Below are positions 39,256 to 48,744 of a stretch of 64,000 nt of DNA, piece after piece. The stretch covers positions 1 through 64,000 of the forward strand of contig JABFXC010000008.1 of NCBI GenBank assembly GCA_013361935.1, read 5' to 3'. Numbering within the stretch: position 1 is the first letter of the stretch; every line of letters starts with the position of its first letter. The translations under genes and the position numbers were made by a program. A model generated the notes under the pieces. It was not told the DNA's origin, did not search any database, and saw only the letters and a program-made list of their open reading frames with translations. Origin of the DNA: Gemmatimonadaceae bacterium. Its GTDB lineage: Bacteria > Gemmatimonadota > Gemmatimonadetes > Gemmatimonadales > Gemmatimonadaceae.

Positions 39256-40406
39256 TGCGCAAGGTCTGCGTCGTCGTCACCGCCCGCCCCAGCTACAGCC
39301 GGATCAAGACCGCGCTGAAGGCGATCAAGGAGCGCGATGATGTCGAGCTCCAGCTCGTCGTCGCCGCGTCGGCGCTCCTCGATCGCTACGGCACCGCCGT
39401 CAACTTCATCGCCGCCGACGGCTTCGACATCGCCGCCAAGGTGCACATGGTGCTCGAGGGTGCCCACCTCGCCGCGATGGCCAAGACCACCGGCATCGGC
39501 CTGATGGAGCTGACGACCGTCTTCGACAACCTGCAGCCCGACGTCGTCGTCAGCGTCGCCGATCGCTTCGAGACGCTCGCCACCGCGGTGGCCGCCTCCT
39601 ACATGAACATTCCCCTCGCCCACGTGCAGGGAGGCGAGGTCACCGGCTCCATCGACGAGAAGGTCCGCCACGCGGTGACCAAGCTCGCCGACCTGCATTT
39701 CGTCGCGTCGAAGAAGGCGGCGGAGCGCGTCGTGAAGATGGGTGAGTGCTGCGACACCGTGCACGTCACCGGCTGCCCGTCGATCGATCTCGCGGCGGAG
39801 ATCGTCGACGACAAGGCGCTGAACTTCGATCCGTACGACAAGTACGGCGGCGTCGGCGCGAAGCCGAAGCTCGACGAAGGCTACGTGGTGGTCATGCAGC
39901 ACCCCGTCACCACCGAGTACGAACAGGCGCGCGAGCACGTCGCCGAGACGCTGGTCGCCGTGGACGAGCTCGGGCTGCCGACGCTCTGGTTCTGGCCCAA
40001 CGTCGACGCCGGCTCCGACGGGACCTCCGGCACCATCCGCGCATTCCGCGAGCTGAAGAAGCCGAAGCACATGCACTTCTTCAAGAACATGGAGCCGACG
40101 GATTTCCTCCGGTTGCTCGTGAACTCGAAGTGCCTCGTCGGCAACTCCAGCGTGGGCGTGCGCGAGTGCTCCTTCCTCGGCGTCCCCGTCGTCAACGTCG
40201 GCGGTCGCCAGGCGGGACGCGATCGCGGCATCAACGTCATCGACGTCGCCTACGACCGGAACGAGATCGTCGCCGGGATGGAGAAGCATCTCTCCAACGG
40301 CACGTATCCCAGCGATCCGCTGTATGGGGACGGGCATGCCGGGGAGCGCATCGGCGCGCTGCTCGCCGGCCAGCCGCTGCACATCGAGAAGCGCCTCACG
40401 TACTGA
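39255..40406 (+). CDS. NeuC-type UDP-GlcNAc 2-epimerase (hydrolysing)
   Basis: VTARPSYSRIKTALKAI, VSVADRFETLATAVAASYMNIPLAHVQGGEVTGSIDEKVRHAVTKLADLHF. Confidence 0.92.
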   Translation: MRKVCVVVTARPSYSRIKTALKAIKERDDVELQLVVAASALLDRYGTAVNFIAADGFDIAAKVHMVLEGAHLAAMAKTTGIGLMELTTVFDNLQPDVVVSVADRFETLATAVAASYMNIPLAHVQGGEVTGSIDEKVRHAVTKLADLHFVASKKAAERVVKMGECCDTVHVTGCPSIDLAAEIVDDKALNFDPYDKYGGVGAKPKLDEGYVVVMQHPVTTEYEQAREHVAETLVAVDELGLPTLWFWPNVDAGSDGTSGTIRAFRELKKPKHMHFFKNMEPTDFLRLLVNSKCLVGNSSVGVRECSFLGVPVVNVGGRQAGRDRGINVIDVAYDRNEIVAGMEKHLSNGTYPSDPLYGDGHAGERIGALLAGQPLHIEKRLTY

Positions 40407-41101
40407 TGCGCGTCCTCGGCCTCATCCCCGCGCGCGGCGGCTCGAAGGGCGTGCCGCGCAAGAACATTCGCCCGCTCGGCGGCAAGCCGCTGCTCCAGTG
40501 GACGGCGGAGGCCGCGCTCGCCGCGAAGAGTCTCGCGCGCGTCGTGCTGACCACCGAGGACCCGGAGATCGCCGAGGTCGGACGGAGCTGCGGGGTGGAC
40601 GTGCCGTTCATGCGGCCGGGAGAGCTGGCGCGCGACGAGACCCCGACCCTTCCGGTGGTCCAGCACGCGCTCGGTATCCTCGAGGCGCGCGGCGAGCGCT
40701 ACGACGCCGTCTGCCTGCTTCAGCCTACCAGTCCCTTCCGGCCGGCGAGCGACATCGACGGCTGCGTCGAGCTCCTCGCGAGCAGCGGCGCGGACTCGGT
40801 GGTGAGCGTGCTGCCCGTTCCCGTCGAGTACAATCCGCACTGGGTCTACTTCGGGGCGCCTAACGGCGAGATCCGGCTGAGCACCGGCGAGGCACAGCCC
40901 ATCCCGCGACGGCAGGCCCTCCCCGCGGCATGGCATCGCGAGGGCTCGGTGTACGTGACCCGCCGCGACGTCGTGATGGGTGGCTTGCTCTATGGCGTGC
41001 GCACCATCGGCTACGTGGTGGACGGCGCGCGGAGCGTGAACATCGACAGCCCGTCGGACTGGACCCTCGCCCAGACCATGCTTCCGGCTGGTGCGCGATG
41101 A
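40406..41101 (+). CDS. NeuA-type CMP-nonulosonate cytidylyltransferase
   Basis: VLGLIPARGGSKGVPRKNIRPLGGKPLLQWT, LLQPTSPFRPASDID. Confidence 0.93.
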   Translation: MRVLGLIPARGGSKGVPRKNIRPLGGKPLLQWTAEAALAAKSLARVVLTTEDPEIAEVGRSCGVDVPFMRPGELARDETPTLPVVQHALGILEARGERYDAVCLLQPTSPFRPASDIDGCVELLASSGADSVVSVLPVPVEYNPHWVYFGAPNGEIRLSTGEAQPIPRRQALPAAWHREGSVYVTRRDVVMGGLLYGVRTIGYVVDGARSVNIDSPSDWTLAQTMLPAGAR

Positions 41102-41829
41102 CGGCGTTCGAGATGGCCTACCGCTGCGCCGAGCCGTTCCTGCCACCGCTCTACGCCTCGGTGCGGCGGCAGCTGCTCGCGATCACGGGCCCTGATGAGC
41201 GGCCTCGCGAGCTTCTCGACGTCGGGGGGCGTAAGTCGCACTACACCATCGGCGTTCCGGCCAACGTCACGATCTCCGAGCTGCCGCGCGAGACCGAGAC
41301 GCAGGTCGCGCTCGGACTCGGCGTCACCGAAGAGATGGTCGCCCGCACCCGCGACCGCCGCAGCAACGTGCGCGCGATCGTGCTCGACGACATGACCCGC
41401 TCGGCGCTTCCCGACGCCTCCTTTGATCTTGCCGTCGCGGTCGAGGTCCTCGAGCACGTCGAGGAGGATGCGCTGTTCGTGCGCGAGGTCGCCCGCGTGC
41501 TTCGCCCGGGCGGCGTCTTCCTGATGACGACGCCGAATGGCGACACGACGCCGAAGCCGCACAACGCCGATCACAAGCGGCATTACACGCGTGCGCAGCT
41601 CCGCGAGCTGCTGAGCTCCGTGTTTCCCGATGTGCATGTCGAGTACGCGGTAGTCGGAAGTCGCTTCCGGCGTGCAGGGCTGAAGAGCTGGAGTGTCCGC
41701 CACCCGCTGCGCACCGTCGCGAGCATGGGCGCCAACGTGATCAATCGGCTGGAGTCGGCGCGTCCCGACGTTCCGGCCCGCGCGATCGGGACGCGCCACC
41801 TGATCGCCCGCGCCGTGCGAGGACGCTGA
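41098..41829 (+). CDS. Class I SAM-dependent methyltransferase
   Basis: FDLAVAVEVLEHVEEDALFVREVARVLRPGGVFLMTTPNG. Confidence 0.85.
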   Translation: MTAFEMAYRCAEPFLPPLYASVRRQLLAITGPDERPRELLDVGGRKSHYTIGVPANVTISELPRETETQVALGLGVTEEMVARTRDRRSNVRAIVLDDMTRSALPDASFDLAVAVEVLEHVEEDALFVREVARVLRPGGVFLMTTPNGDTTPKPHNADHKRHYTRAQLRELLSSVFPDVHVEYAVVGSRFRRAGLKSWSVRHPLRTVASMGANVINRLESARPDVPARAIGTRHLIARAVRGR

Positions 41830-41831
41830 CG

Positions 41832-43586
41832 ATGTGTGGCATCGCCGGCATCTTCGGCCGCGGGTGGCGCATCGAGCAGCTCGACGCGATGGCCGCGAGC
41901 CAGCACCATCGCGGCCCCGACGCGCGCGGGCGCTGGCTCGACCCCTCCGGTCGCGCCGGACTCGCCCACAATCGGCTCGCCATCATCGACCTCTCCGAGG
42001 CCGGGCGCCAGCCGATGTTCAGCGCGGACGGCCTCCGCTGCATCGTCTTCAACGGCGAGATCTACAACTACCTCGAGCTGCGCGCCGAGCTGGCAGCGTA
42101 TCTCTTCCGCACGCGCACCGACAGCGAGGTGATCCTCGCCGCCTGGGAGCGTTGGGGGGAGGCGTGTCTCGACCACTTCGTCGGGATGTTCGCCTTCATG
42201 CTCTGGGACTCCCGCGAGCAGCGGCTGTTCGCCGCCCGCGACCGCTTCGGAGTGAAGCCCCTCTACCTCGCACGGCCGACGCCGAGCACCCTGGCGGTGG
42301 CCAGCGAGATCGGCGCGCTGCGCGAGGCCGGGATCGCCGCGAGCCCCGACGCGACCACGTGGGCGTCGTACCTCGCCGCGGGGCTCACCGATCACTCGGC
42401 GCGCACCTTCTGGGAGGGGATCACCGCCCTCCCCGCCGGCCACAAGCTCTCCTGGCGCGGTGGCGAGCCGCGGATCAGCCGCTGGTACGATCTCGCCGCG
42501 AGCGTCGGCGACGCGACCGACGATCGAAGTGACGGGGACGTCCAGGAAGAGTATCTCGGGCTCCTCGTCGAGAACGTCCGGCTGCGCTTCCGCTCTGACG
42601 TGCCTGTCGGGATCAACCTGAGCGGGGGGCTCGACTCGTCGCTGCTCCTTGGCCTCGTCCATCAGGTGCAGGGGCCGGAGAGCGAGGTCGCGGCCTTCAC
42701 CTTCGTCACCGGCGACCCGGCGTACGACGAGCTCCCCTGGGTGCGGGCGATGGTCGAGCACACCCGCCATCCGCTCGTCACCTGCACGCTCGCGGCGGAT
42801 GATGTCCCCGCACTCGCTGCGTCGGTCTCCGCGCTCCAGCTCGAGCCCTTCGGCGGGATCCCGACGCTCGCCTACGCGCGGCTCTTCGAGGAGGCGCGCG
42901 CGCGCGGGGTGATCGTCCTGCTCGACGGCCAGGGGATGGACGAGCAGTGGGCGGGCTACGACTACTACCGCCGTGCGGCCGCTGGTGGCGGGCCGCTCGT
43001 GCAAGGCACGACGAGCGCGGCGACGCGACCGGGCTGCCTCGTTCCCGAGTTCCGCGCGCTCGCCGAGCCCGCGGTCTTCGCGCGGCCCGGCGCCGACGAG
43101 CTGCGAAATCTCCAGCTTCGCGATGCCACGCGGACGAAGATTCCGCGCGCGCTACGCTACAACGACCGTGTCTCGATGCGTGCGTCCATCGAGCTCCGCG
43201 AGCCGTTCCTCGACCACCGGTTGTTCGAGCTCGCGCTCCGCCAGCCGGTGTCGCGGAAGATTCGCGGCGATGTCGGCAAATGGCTCCCGCGGAGCGTCGC
43301 GCCGCGCGTCGTGCCGCGCGCCACCGCGGAGGCGCCGAAGCGTCCCCTCCAGACGCCACAGCGCGAATGGCTGCGCGGCCCGCTGCGCGGCTGGTGCGAG
43401 GGGCGCCTCGAGCAGGCGCTCGAGGCCTTCGGCGACGTGTGGCTCGATCGCGCCGCCGTGCGCGACGAATGGCGCCGCTACGTCGCCGGCGAGTCCGACA
43501 ACAGCTTCTACGTCTGGCAATGGGTGTCGTTAGGCATCCTCGCCGGGGAACCGAGCGTCACCGTGCCGACCATGAGCTTCGCATGA
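41832..43586 (+). CDS. asnB: Asparagine synthase (glutamine-hydrolysing)-like amidotransferase
   Basis: MCGIAGIF N-terminal Cys, HNRLAIIDLSEAGRQPM, INLSGGLDSSLLLGL. Confidence 0.94.
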   Translation: MCGIAGIFGRGWRIEQLDAMAASQHHRGPDARGRWLDPSGRAGLAHNRLAIIDLSEAGRQPMFSADGLRCIVFNGEIYNYLELRAELAAYLFRTRTDSEVILAAWERWGEACLDHFVGMFAFMLWDSREQRLFAARDRFGVKPLYLARPTPSTLAVASEIGALREAGIAASPDATTWASYLAAGLTDHSARTFWEGITALPAGHKLSWRGGEPRISRWYDLAASVGDATDDRSDGDVQEEYLGLLVENVRLRFRSDVPVGINLSGGLDSSLLLGLVHQVQGPESEVAAFTFVTGDPAYDELPWVRAMVEHTRHPLVTCTLAADDVPALAASVSALQLEPFGGIPTLAYARLFEEARARGVIVLLDGQGMDEQWAGYDYYRRAAAGGGPLVQGTTSAATRPGCLVPEFRALAEPAVFARPGADELRNLQLRDATRTKIPRALRYNDRVSMRASIELREPFLDHRLFELALRQPVSRKIRGDVGKWLPRSVAPRVVPRATAEAPKRPLQTPQREWLRGPLRGWCEGRLEQALEAFGDVWLDRAAVRDEWRRYVAGESDNSFYVWQWVSLGILAGEPSVTVPTMSFA

Positions 43587-44869
43587 CCGACTACGCGATC
43601 GAAGGGCTGCACCTCTCCAAGCGCTATCGCATCGGCGTCGTTCGCGAGCGCTACTCGACCATGCGCGACCGGATCGGCCGCGCGGGCCGGACGGCGATCT
43701 CCGCGCTCCGGCGACGCGATCGACTCGCCGCGGCCGGACCGCGCGCGGACGAGTTCTGGGCGCTCGACGACGTCTCCTTCCAGGTCCGGCCGGGGGAAGT
43801 CGTCGGGGTGATCGGCCGCAACGGGGCCGGAAAGAGCACCCTGCTCAAGCTGCTCTCGCGAATCGCCGAGCCGACCTCCGGCGAGGCGTTCGTCACCGGA
43901 CGCGTCGGATCGCTGCTCGAGGTCGGAACGGGATTCCATCTCGAGCTCACGGGGCGCGAGAACGTCTACCTCAACGGCGCGATCCTCGGGATGAAGCGCG
44001 CCGAGATCGCGCGCAAGTTCGACGAGATCGTCGACTTCGCCGAGGTCAGGAAGTTCGTCGACACGCCGGTCAAGCACTACTCGAGCGGGATGCACCTCCG
44101 GCTCGCTTTCGCCGTCGCGGCATACCTCGAGTCGGAGATCCTTCTCGTCGACGAGGTGCTGGCGGTCGGCGATCTCTCCTTCCAGCAGAAGTGCCTCGGC
44201 AAGATGAGCGACGTCGCGTCGCAGGGCCGCACCGTTCTCTTCGTCAGCCACAATCTCGGCGCGGTGCGCGAGTTCTGCGAGACGAGCCTCGTGCTCGAGC
44301 GCGGGCGCGTGATCTGCCGGGGCAGCATCGTCGAGGGACTTGCCGCGTACAGCCGTTGTCTCGCGATGGATGGTCGGGACAGCGAGATGCGCGCCGGGTG
44401 GCGCGACGTGGCGGTGAACGACCTCCCCTTGGGCGCGACCGCGAGAATCCAGCCCGGTGACCCCTTCTCGGCGCAGGCGACCCTCGAGCTCGCGGCCGAC
44501 GTCTCCGCCGGCCGTCTCTTCTGCATCGTCGAGGATGGGGCGGGGCACACCCTCATTCACCAGCGCGCGACGCTCAACGAGCTTCGTCCGCGCGACGACG
44601 CGTCGCCACTCCGTGTGGGCGTCGAGCTTCCCGCGCTCTGGATGGCGCCGGGCGTCTACTCGGTCTACTTCAAGTTCATCGGTCGCACCCACGAGGGCGG
44701 TGACGTTCGCCATCTCTCGGAGCGCGCGATCATCGACGTCGAAGGATCCATCGCCGCCGTCGGCAAGGCGCTGCTCGCCCCCGCCGCCGCCTGGTCGACA
44801 CGCTCTCCCGGTCGGCTCCGCGCCCCCGTGCAGCCGACGCATGCGGTCACTCCACTGCAACCACGCTGA
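43583..44869 (+). CDS. Polysaccharide ABC transporter ATPase with extra C-terminal domain (Wzt-like)
   Basis: GRNGAGKSTLLKLLSRI, GTGFHLELTGRENVYLNGAILGM, YSSGMHLRLAFAVAAYLE; about 120-aa C-terminal beta domain. Confidence 0.95.
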   Translation: MTDYAIEGLHLSKRYRIGVVRERYSTMRDRIGRAGRTAISALRRRDRLAAAGPRADEFWALDDVSFQVRPGEVVGVIGRNGAGKSTLLKLLSRIAEPTSGEAFVTGRVGSLLEVGTGFHLELTGRENVYLNGAILGMKRAEIARKFDEIVDFAEVRKFVDTPVKHYSSGMHLRLAFAVAAYLESEILLVDEVLAVGDLSFQQKCLGKMSDVASQGRTVLFVSHNLGAVREFCETSLVLERGRVICRGSIVEGLAAYSRCLAMDGRDSEMRAGWRDVAVNDLPLGATARIQPGDPFSAQATLELAADVSAGRLFCIVEDGAGHTLIHQRATLNELRPRDDASPLRVGVELPALWMAPGVYSVYFKFIGRTHEGGDVRHLSERAIIDVEGSIAAVGKALLAPAAAWSTRSPGRLRAPVQPTHAVTPLQPR

Positions 44870-44871
44870 CC

Positions 44872-45777
44872 ATGCTTCCCAAGGCCATCCGCCGCCTCAC
44901 CCGCGCCAGCCGCAAGAACGAGATCGCCTGGCGCTACGGCTACAACCTCGGTCCGACGCTGAGCCACCATCTGCATCGCGCCCGCCTCGCCGGCGAAGCG
45001 TCGCGCGTCCTCGCCGACCTCAATCGCGACGGCATCGCGGTGACGAGCGTCGATGCGTTGCTCGGCGGCTCCTCGCTCTTCCCCGATCTCCTCGGCGCCG
45101 TCGGCTCGATCCAGCGCGAGCGCGCGGACGACATCGCACGCGCGCGCGCCAACGCGGTGGACGATTCGGCGATCGGCCAGAAGACCTTTCTGATGGAGTA
45201 CCTCGGGCGGAATCCCGTGCTCGAGCCGGACAGCATCTTCGCCCGGTTCGCGCTCCAGGCCCCCCTGCTCGACGTCGCCAATGCGTACCTCGGGATGTAC
45301 ACGCGAATGCGGTACTACAACGTCTGGCACACGTTCGCGTCCACCGGCAAGGCGCGCGAGTCGCAGCTCTGGCACCGCGACCGCGAGGATCTCTTCATCA
45401 TGAAGGTCTTCGTCTATCTCTCCGACGTCACCCCCGGCGCCGGTCCCTTCACCTACGCGCCGCGGACGCACCGTCGCGGCGTGGTCCGGCGTGACCCCGA
45501 GTTCTTCCTCGAGGGCAAGGTGAAGCGCACCGACGACGACCAGATGAGCGCCGTCGTGCCTCGTGAACGCTGGATCACCGGCACCGGCGTGAAGGGGACG
45601 ATCATCTTCGCCGACACCAACGGCTATCACAAGGGTGGGCTCGCGCGCGAGACCGACCGGCTGATGTACACCTGCATGTACACGTCCCAGGCCTCCGAGT
45701 CCGAGGAGTTCTTCGTGCGCCCCGAGACGATCGCCGTTCGCGGGGGCGATCCCCGCGCCTTCGCGCTGAGCCGTTGA
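44872..45777 (+). CDS. PhyH-like Fe(II)/2-oxoglutarate dioxygenase
   Basis: SQLWHRDREDLFIMKVFVYLSDVTPGAGPFTYAPRTHR, FADTNGYHKGGLARETDRLMYTC. Confidence 0.85.
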   Translation: MLPKAIRRLTRASRKNEIAWRYGYNLGPTLSHHLHRARLAGEASRVLADLNRDGIAVTSVDALLGGSSLFPDLLGAVGSIQRERADDIARARANAVDDSAIGQKTFLMEYLGRNPVLEPDSIFARFALQAPLLDVANAYLGMYTRMRYYNVWHTFASTGKARESQLWHRDREDLFIMKVFVYLSDVTPGAGPFTYAPRTHRRGVVRRDPEFFLEGKVKRTDDDQMSAVVPRERWITGTGVKGTIIFADTNGYHKGGLARETDRLMYTCMYTSQASESEEFFVRPETIAVRGGDPRAFALSR

Positions 45778-47285
45778 GAGCGCCGGCGATGACGGCGAGC
45801 CTCGGACCTCGCTCGAACGGCTCGCTCCGGCGCAACCGCGCGCCGCGGCGGGCAGCCGAAGCGCGCGCCGACGTCGTGATCCTTTCGTCGTCGCTGCTCG
45901 TCGACCGGATGTTGACGCACACCGCATTTCTCGACGTGCTCGGCGAGCGGACGGCTCCGCACGTCTGGGCGACGTCAGCCGCGAACCCCCGCTTCACGTC
46001 GCTCTGGGCGGAGCAGCCGGCGACGGTGCGCTCCCTTCCGGAGGTCCGCGCCTTCCGCGAGAGCACCCACAACTTCGCCCGGCGAGTGAACGAGGCGGTG
46101 TGGGATTACCGGCAGGGAGATCCCAGCCGCGCCAGCATGCGCCGGCACCGCCGGGTCCATGGCGGCTCGCGTCATCCTCGGTTCGCCGAGCTGCTCGCCC
46201 GCGGGCTGGCCGCGCTGCCGGTGGAGCGGCTGCTCGAGGACGCGCTGGGCGGCTGGCTCCGCGGCTACGAGCGCTCCCCCGAGTCGACGGCGCTCCTTCG
46301 CGAGCTCCGCCCTGCCGCGCTGCTCTGCACCGGGCCCTTCCAGTTCGAGCAGCCGGCGATCGTCGCATCGGCGCAGCGGCTGGGCGTGCCGACGCTCACG
46401 CTCATCCCTTCGTGGGACAACGTCTCGACGAAGAATCGCATGCTCTTCCAGTACGATGGCTATCTCGTCTGGTCGGAGCGCACACGCCAGGAGCTGCACG
46501 AGCGCTACCCGCACACCCGCACGCGACCCGTCTACGTCGTCGGTGCGCCGCAGTTCGACGTCTTCTTCCAGTGGCGGTACCACGTCTCGCGCGAGGCGTT
46601 CTGCGCGGCGAACGGGCTGCGCCCCGATCGGCCGTTCATCGTTTACGCCGTGGGCTCGCCCAACTTCCTCAAGGGCGAGCCCGACGGCGCGGAATACCTC
46701 GCTCGCCGCGTCGCCGCGGGCGACCTGGGCGACGTGCAGCTCCTCGTCCGACCGCATCCGATCCACGACAACGCCGAGATGGCCAGCCGCTTCGCCGGCC
46801 TTGGCGATCGCGTCCGGCTGCAGGCGACTTCGCGCCCCGGCACTCCGCTCACCGCGCGGTCGCAGGACGAGGGCGCGATCGTCGACTGGGTCAACACCTT
46901 CCGGCACGCCGACGTCGTCGTGAATCTGTCGTCGACGGTCACCATCGACGCCGCGATCTTCGATCGCCCAATCGTCAATCTCGATTACGATCCCGCGCCC
47001 GGGGGCGCGGATACGCCGCTCATCCGCGACATCAACCACGTCTGGACCCACTTCGCGCCGGTCGCTGAATCGGGTGGTGTCTGGCTGGTGAAGAACGGCG
47101 AGGAGATGGTGGCCGCGGTGCGCGGCTACCTCGAGAACCCGGCCCTCCATCGCGAGCGTCGTCGCTGGATCGCCGAGTACGTCTGCGGTCATCTCGATGG
47201 CCGCAACGGGGAGCGCATGGCACGGGCAGTCGCCAGCTTCGCTCGCGAGAGGATCGCCCGCGGGGGAACGCGCCATGGCGACTGA
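45774..47285 (+). CDS. Putative GT-B-like transferase, family A (SWDN motif)
   Basis: TLIPSWDNVSTKNRMLFQYDGYLVWSERTRQELHERYP...GAPQFDVFF; paralogue of next gene; TTG 45774 or ATG 45789. Confidence 0.7.
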   Translation: MRAPAMTASLGPRSNGSLRRNRAPRRAAEARADVVILSSSLLVDRMLTHTAFLDVLGERTAPHVWATSAANPRFTSLWAEQPATVRSLPEVRAFRESTHNFARRVNEAVWDYRQGDPSRASMRRHRRVHGGSRHPRFAELLARGLAALPVERLLEDALGGWLRGYERSPESTALLRELRPAALLCTGPFQFEQPAIVASAQRLGVPTLTLIPSWDNVSTKNRMLFQYDGYLVWSERTRQELHERYPHTRTRPVYVVGAPQFDVFFQWRYHVSREAFCAANGLRPDRPFIVYAVGSPNFLKGEPDGAEYLARRVAAGDLGDVQLLVRPHPIHDNAEMASRFAGLGDRVRLQATSRPGTPLTARSQDEGAIVDWVNTFRHADVVVNLSSTVTIDAAIFDRPIVNLDYDPAPGGADTPLIRDINHVWTHFAPVAESGGVWLVKNGEEMVAAVRGYLENPALHRERRRWIAEYVCGHLDGRNGERMARAVASFARERIARGGTRHGD

Positions 47286-48744
47286 GCTGCTTCGCTCCTC
47301 CACCACCTGTGGCCCGGCGCCAGAGGGCGCCGCACGCGGCGCCGCGCGGTCTCACGTCATCGCCGTCCTCCCCCGCGGTGAGGCGATCCGCAACTTCACG
47401 CACAGCGGGTCGCTCGACGCCGTCGCCCGCGAGGCGGAGCTTTCCCTCCTCTCCGTCGTCCCCGACGCCGAGTGCTTCGACTCGCTCGCCCTGCGCTACG
47501 GACGCGTCATCCCGCTCGAGGAGCCGGCAGAGCGCTATCCGGTCCGCCTCCTGCGCGACGTCCTCGACATGGCGCATGGCCGCCATCTCTGGTCGGCCGC
47601 GGCTCGCGAGCGCTGGCGCCTGCGTGATCACGAGGCGCGGAGTCTCTCGCAGAAGGTGAAGCGCATCGGCCGCAAGGCGCTCGCTCGCCCCTTCGCCAGC
47701 CGTCGCGGCGTGGCGCTGCTCGAGCGCGCCGAGCGCACGGCGAGCCGCGTGCTCTCCACTACCGACCGCTACGTCGAGCTCTATCGCCAGCTCGGGCCGA
47801 CGCTGGTGTTCAACGGCTCGCACGTGCACAGCCGCAACGCGATCGCCGCCGTACACGCCGCGCGCTGGCTCGGCATTCCGACGGCGACCTTCATCTTCTC
47901 CTGGGACAATCTCACCTCGCAGGGACGCGTTCTTCCCGCGTACGACGACTACCTCGTCTGGAACGACGACCTGAAGCGGCAGCTGCTGGCGATCTATCCC
48001 GCCGTTCGTCCGGATCGCGTGCACGTCACCGGCACGCCGCAGTTCGATCTGCATTTCCGCGAGGAGATGCACTGGTCGCGCGAGGAGTTCTGCGCGCGCG
48101 TCGGCGCGGACCCGGCGCGCCCGATCGTCCTCTACAGCACCGGGATGGCCGAGCACATGCCGGGCGAGCCGCTCGTCGTCGAGCAGATCGCCGACATGCT
48201 CGGCGAGACGAGGGATCTCGGCGCGCCACAGCTGCTCGTCCGCGTCTATCCCAAGGATCGCACCGGCCGCTTCGCCGATCTCGAGCGCCGGCGGCCGGAC
48301 ATCCTCTTCCCGCGCGCGAAGTGGGTCGACGCCTGGCTCACGCCGACGGTCGAGGACGATCAGCTCTACACCAACACCCTGCGGCACATCGCCGCCGGGG
48401 TGAATGTCGCCTCCACCGTGTCGCTCGAGCTGGCGATGTTCGACAAGCCGGTGATCAACGTCGGGTACAATCCGCCGGGGATCCGGCCGCGGGTCGACTA
48501 CGTCCGCTATTACGACTTCGACCACTACGCTCCGCTCGTGCGCGAGCGCGCGGTGGCCCTCGCGAGGTCCGCGGAGGAGATGCGCACGCTGCTTCATCTC
48601 GCGCTCAGCGATCCGGGCGCGGGCCGCGCCGACCGTGAGGCGTTCATCGCGCGCATGTTCGGCGGGACTCTCGACGGCCGCTCCGGAGAGCGCGTCGCGG
48701 CGGTGCTCCTCCGACTCGCCGCGCGCCGCGCGGCACACACATGA
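47275..48744 (+). CDS. Putative GT-B-like transferase, paralogue (SWDN motif)
   Basis: FIFSWDNLTSQGRVLPAYDDYLVWNDDLKRQLLAIYP...GTPQFDLHF. Confidence 0.7.
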   Translation: MATELLRSSTTCGPAPEGAARGAARSHVIAVLPRGEAIRNFTHSGSLDAVAREAELSLLSVVPDAECFDSLALRYGRVIPLEEPAERYPVRLLRDVLDMAHGRHLWSAAARERWRLRDHEARSLSQKVKRIGRKALARPFASRRGVALLERAERTASRVLSTTDRYVELYRQLGPTLVFNGSHVHSRNAIAAVHAARWLGIPTATFIFSWDNLTSQGRVLPAYDDYLVWNDDLKRQLLAIYPAVRPDRVHVTGTPQFDLHFREEMHWSREEFCARVGADPARPIVLYSTGMAEHMPGEPLVVEQIADMLGETRDLGAPQLLVRVYPKDRTGRFADLERRRPDILFPRAKWVDAWLTPTVEDDQLYTNTLRHIAAGVNVASTVSLELAMFDKPVINVGYNPPGIRPRVDYVRYYDFDHYAPLVRERAVALARSAEEMRTLLHLALSDPGAGRADREAFIARMFGGTLDGRSGERVAAVLLRLAARRAAHT

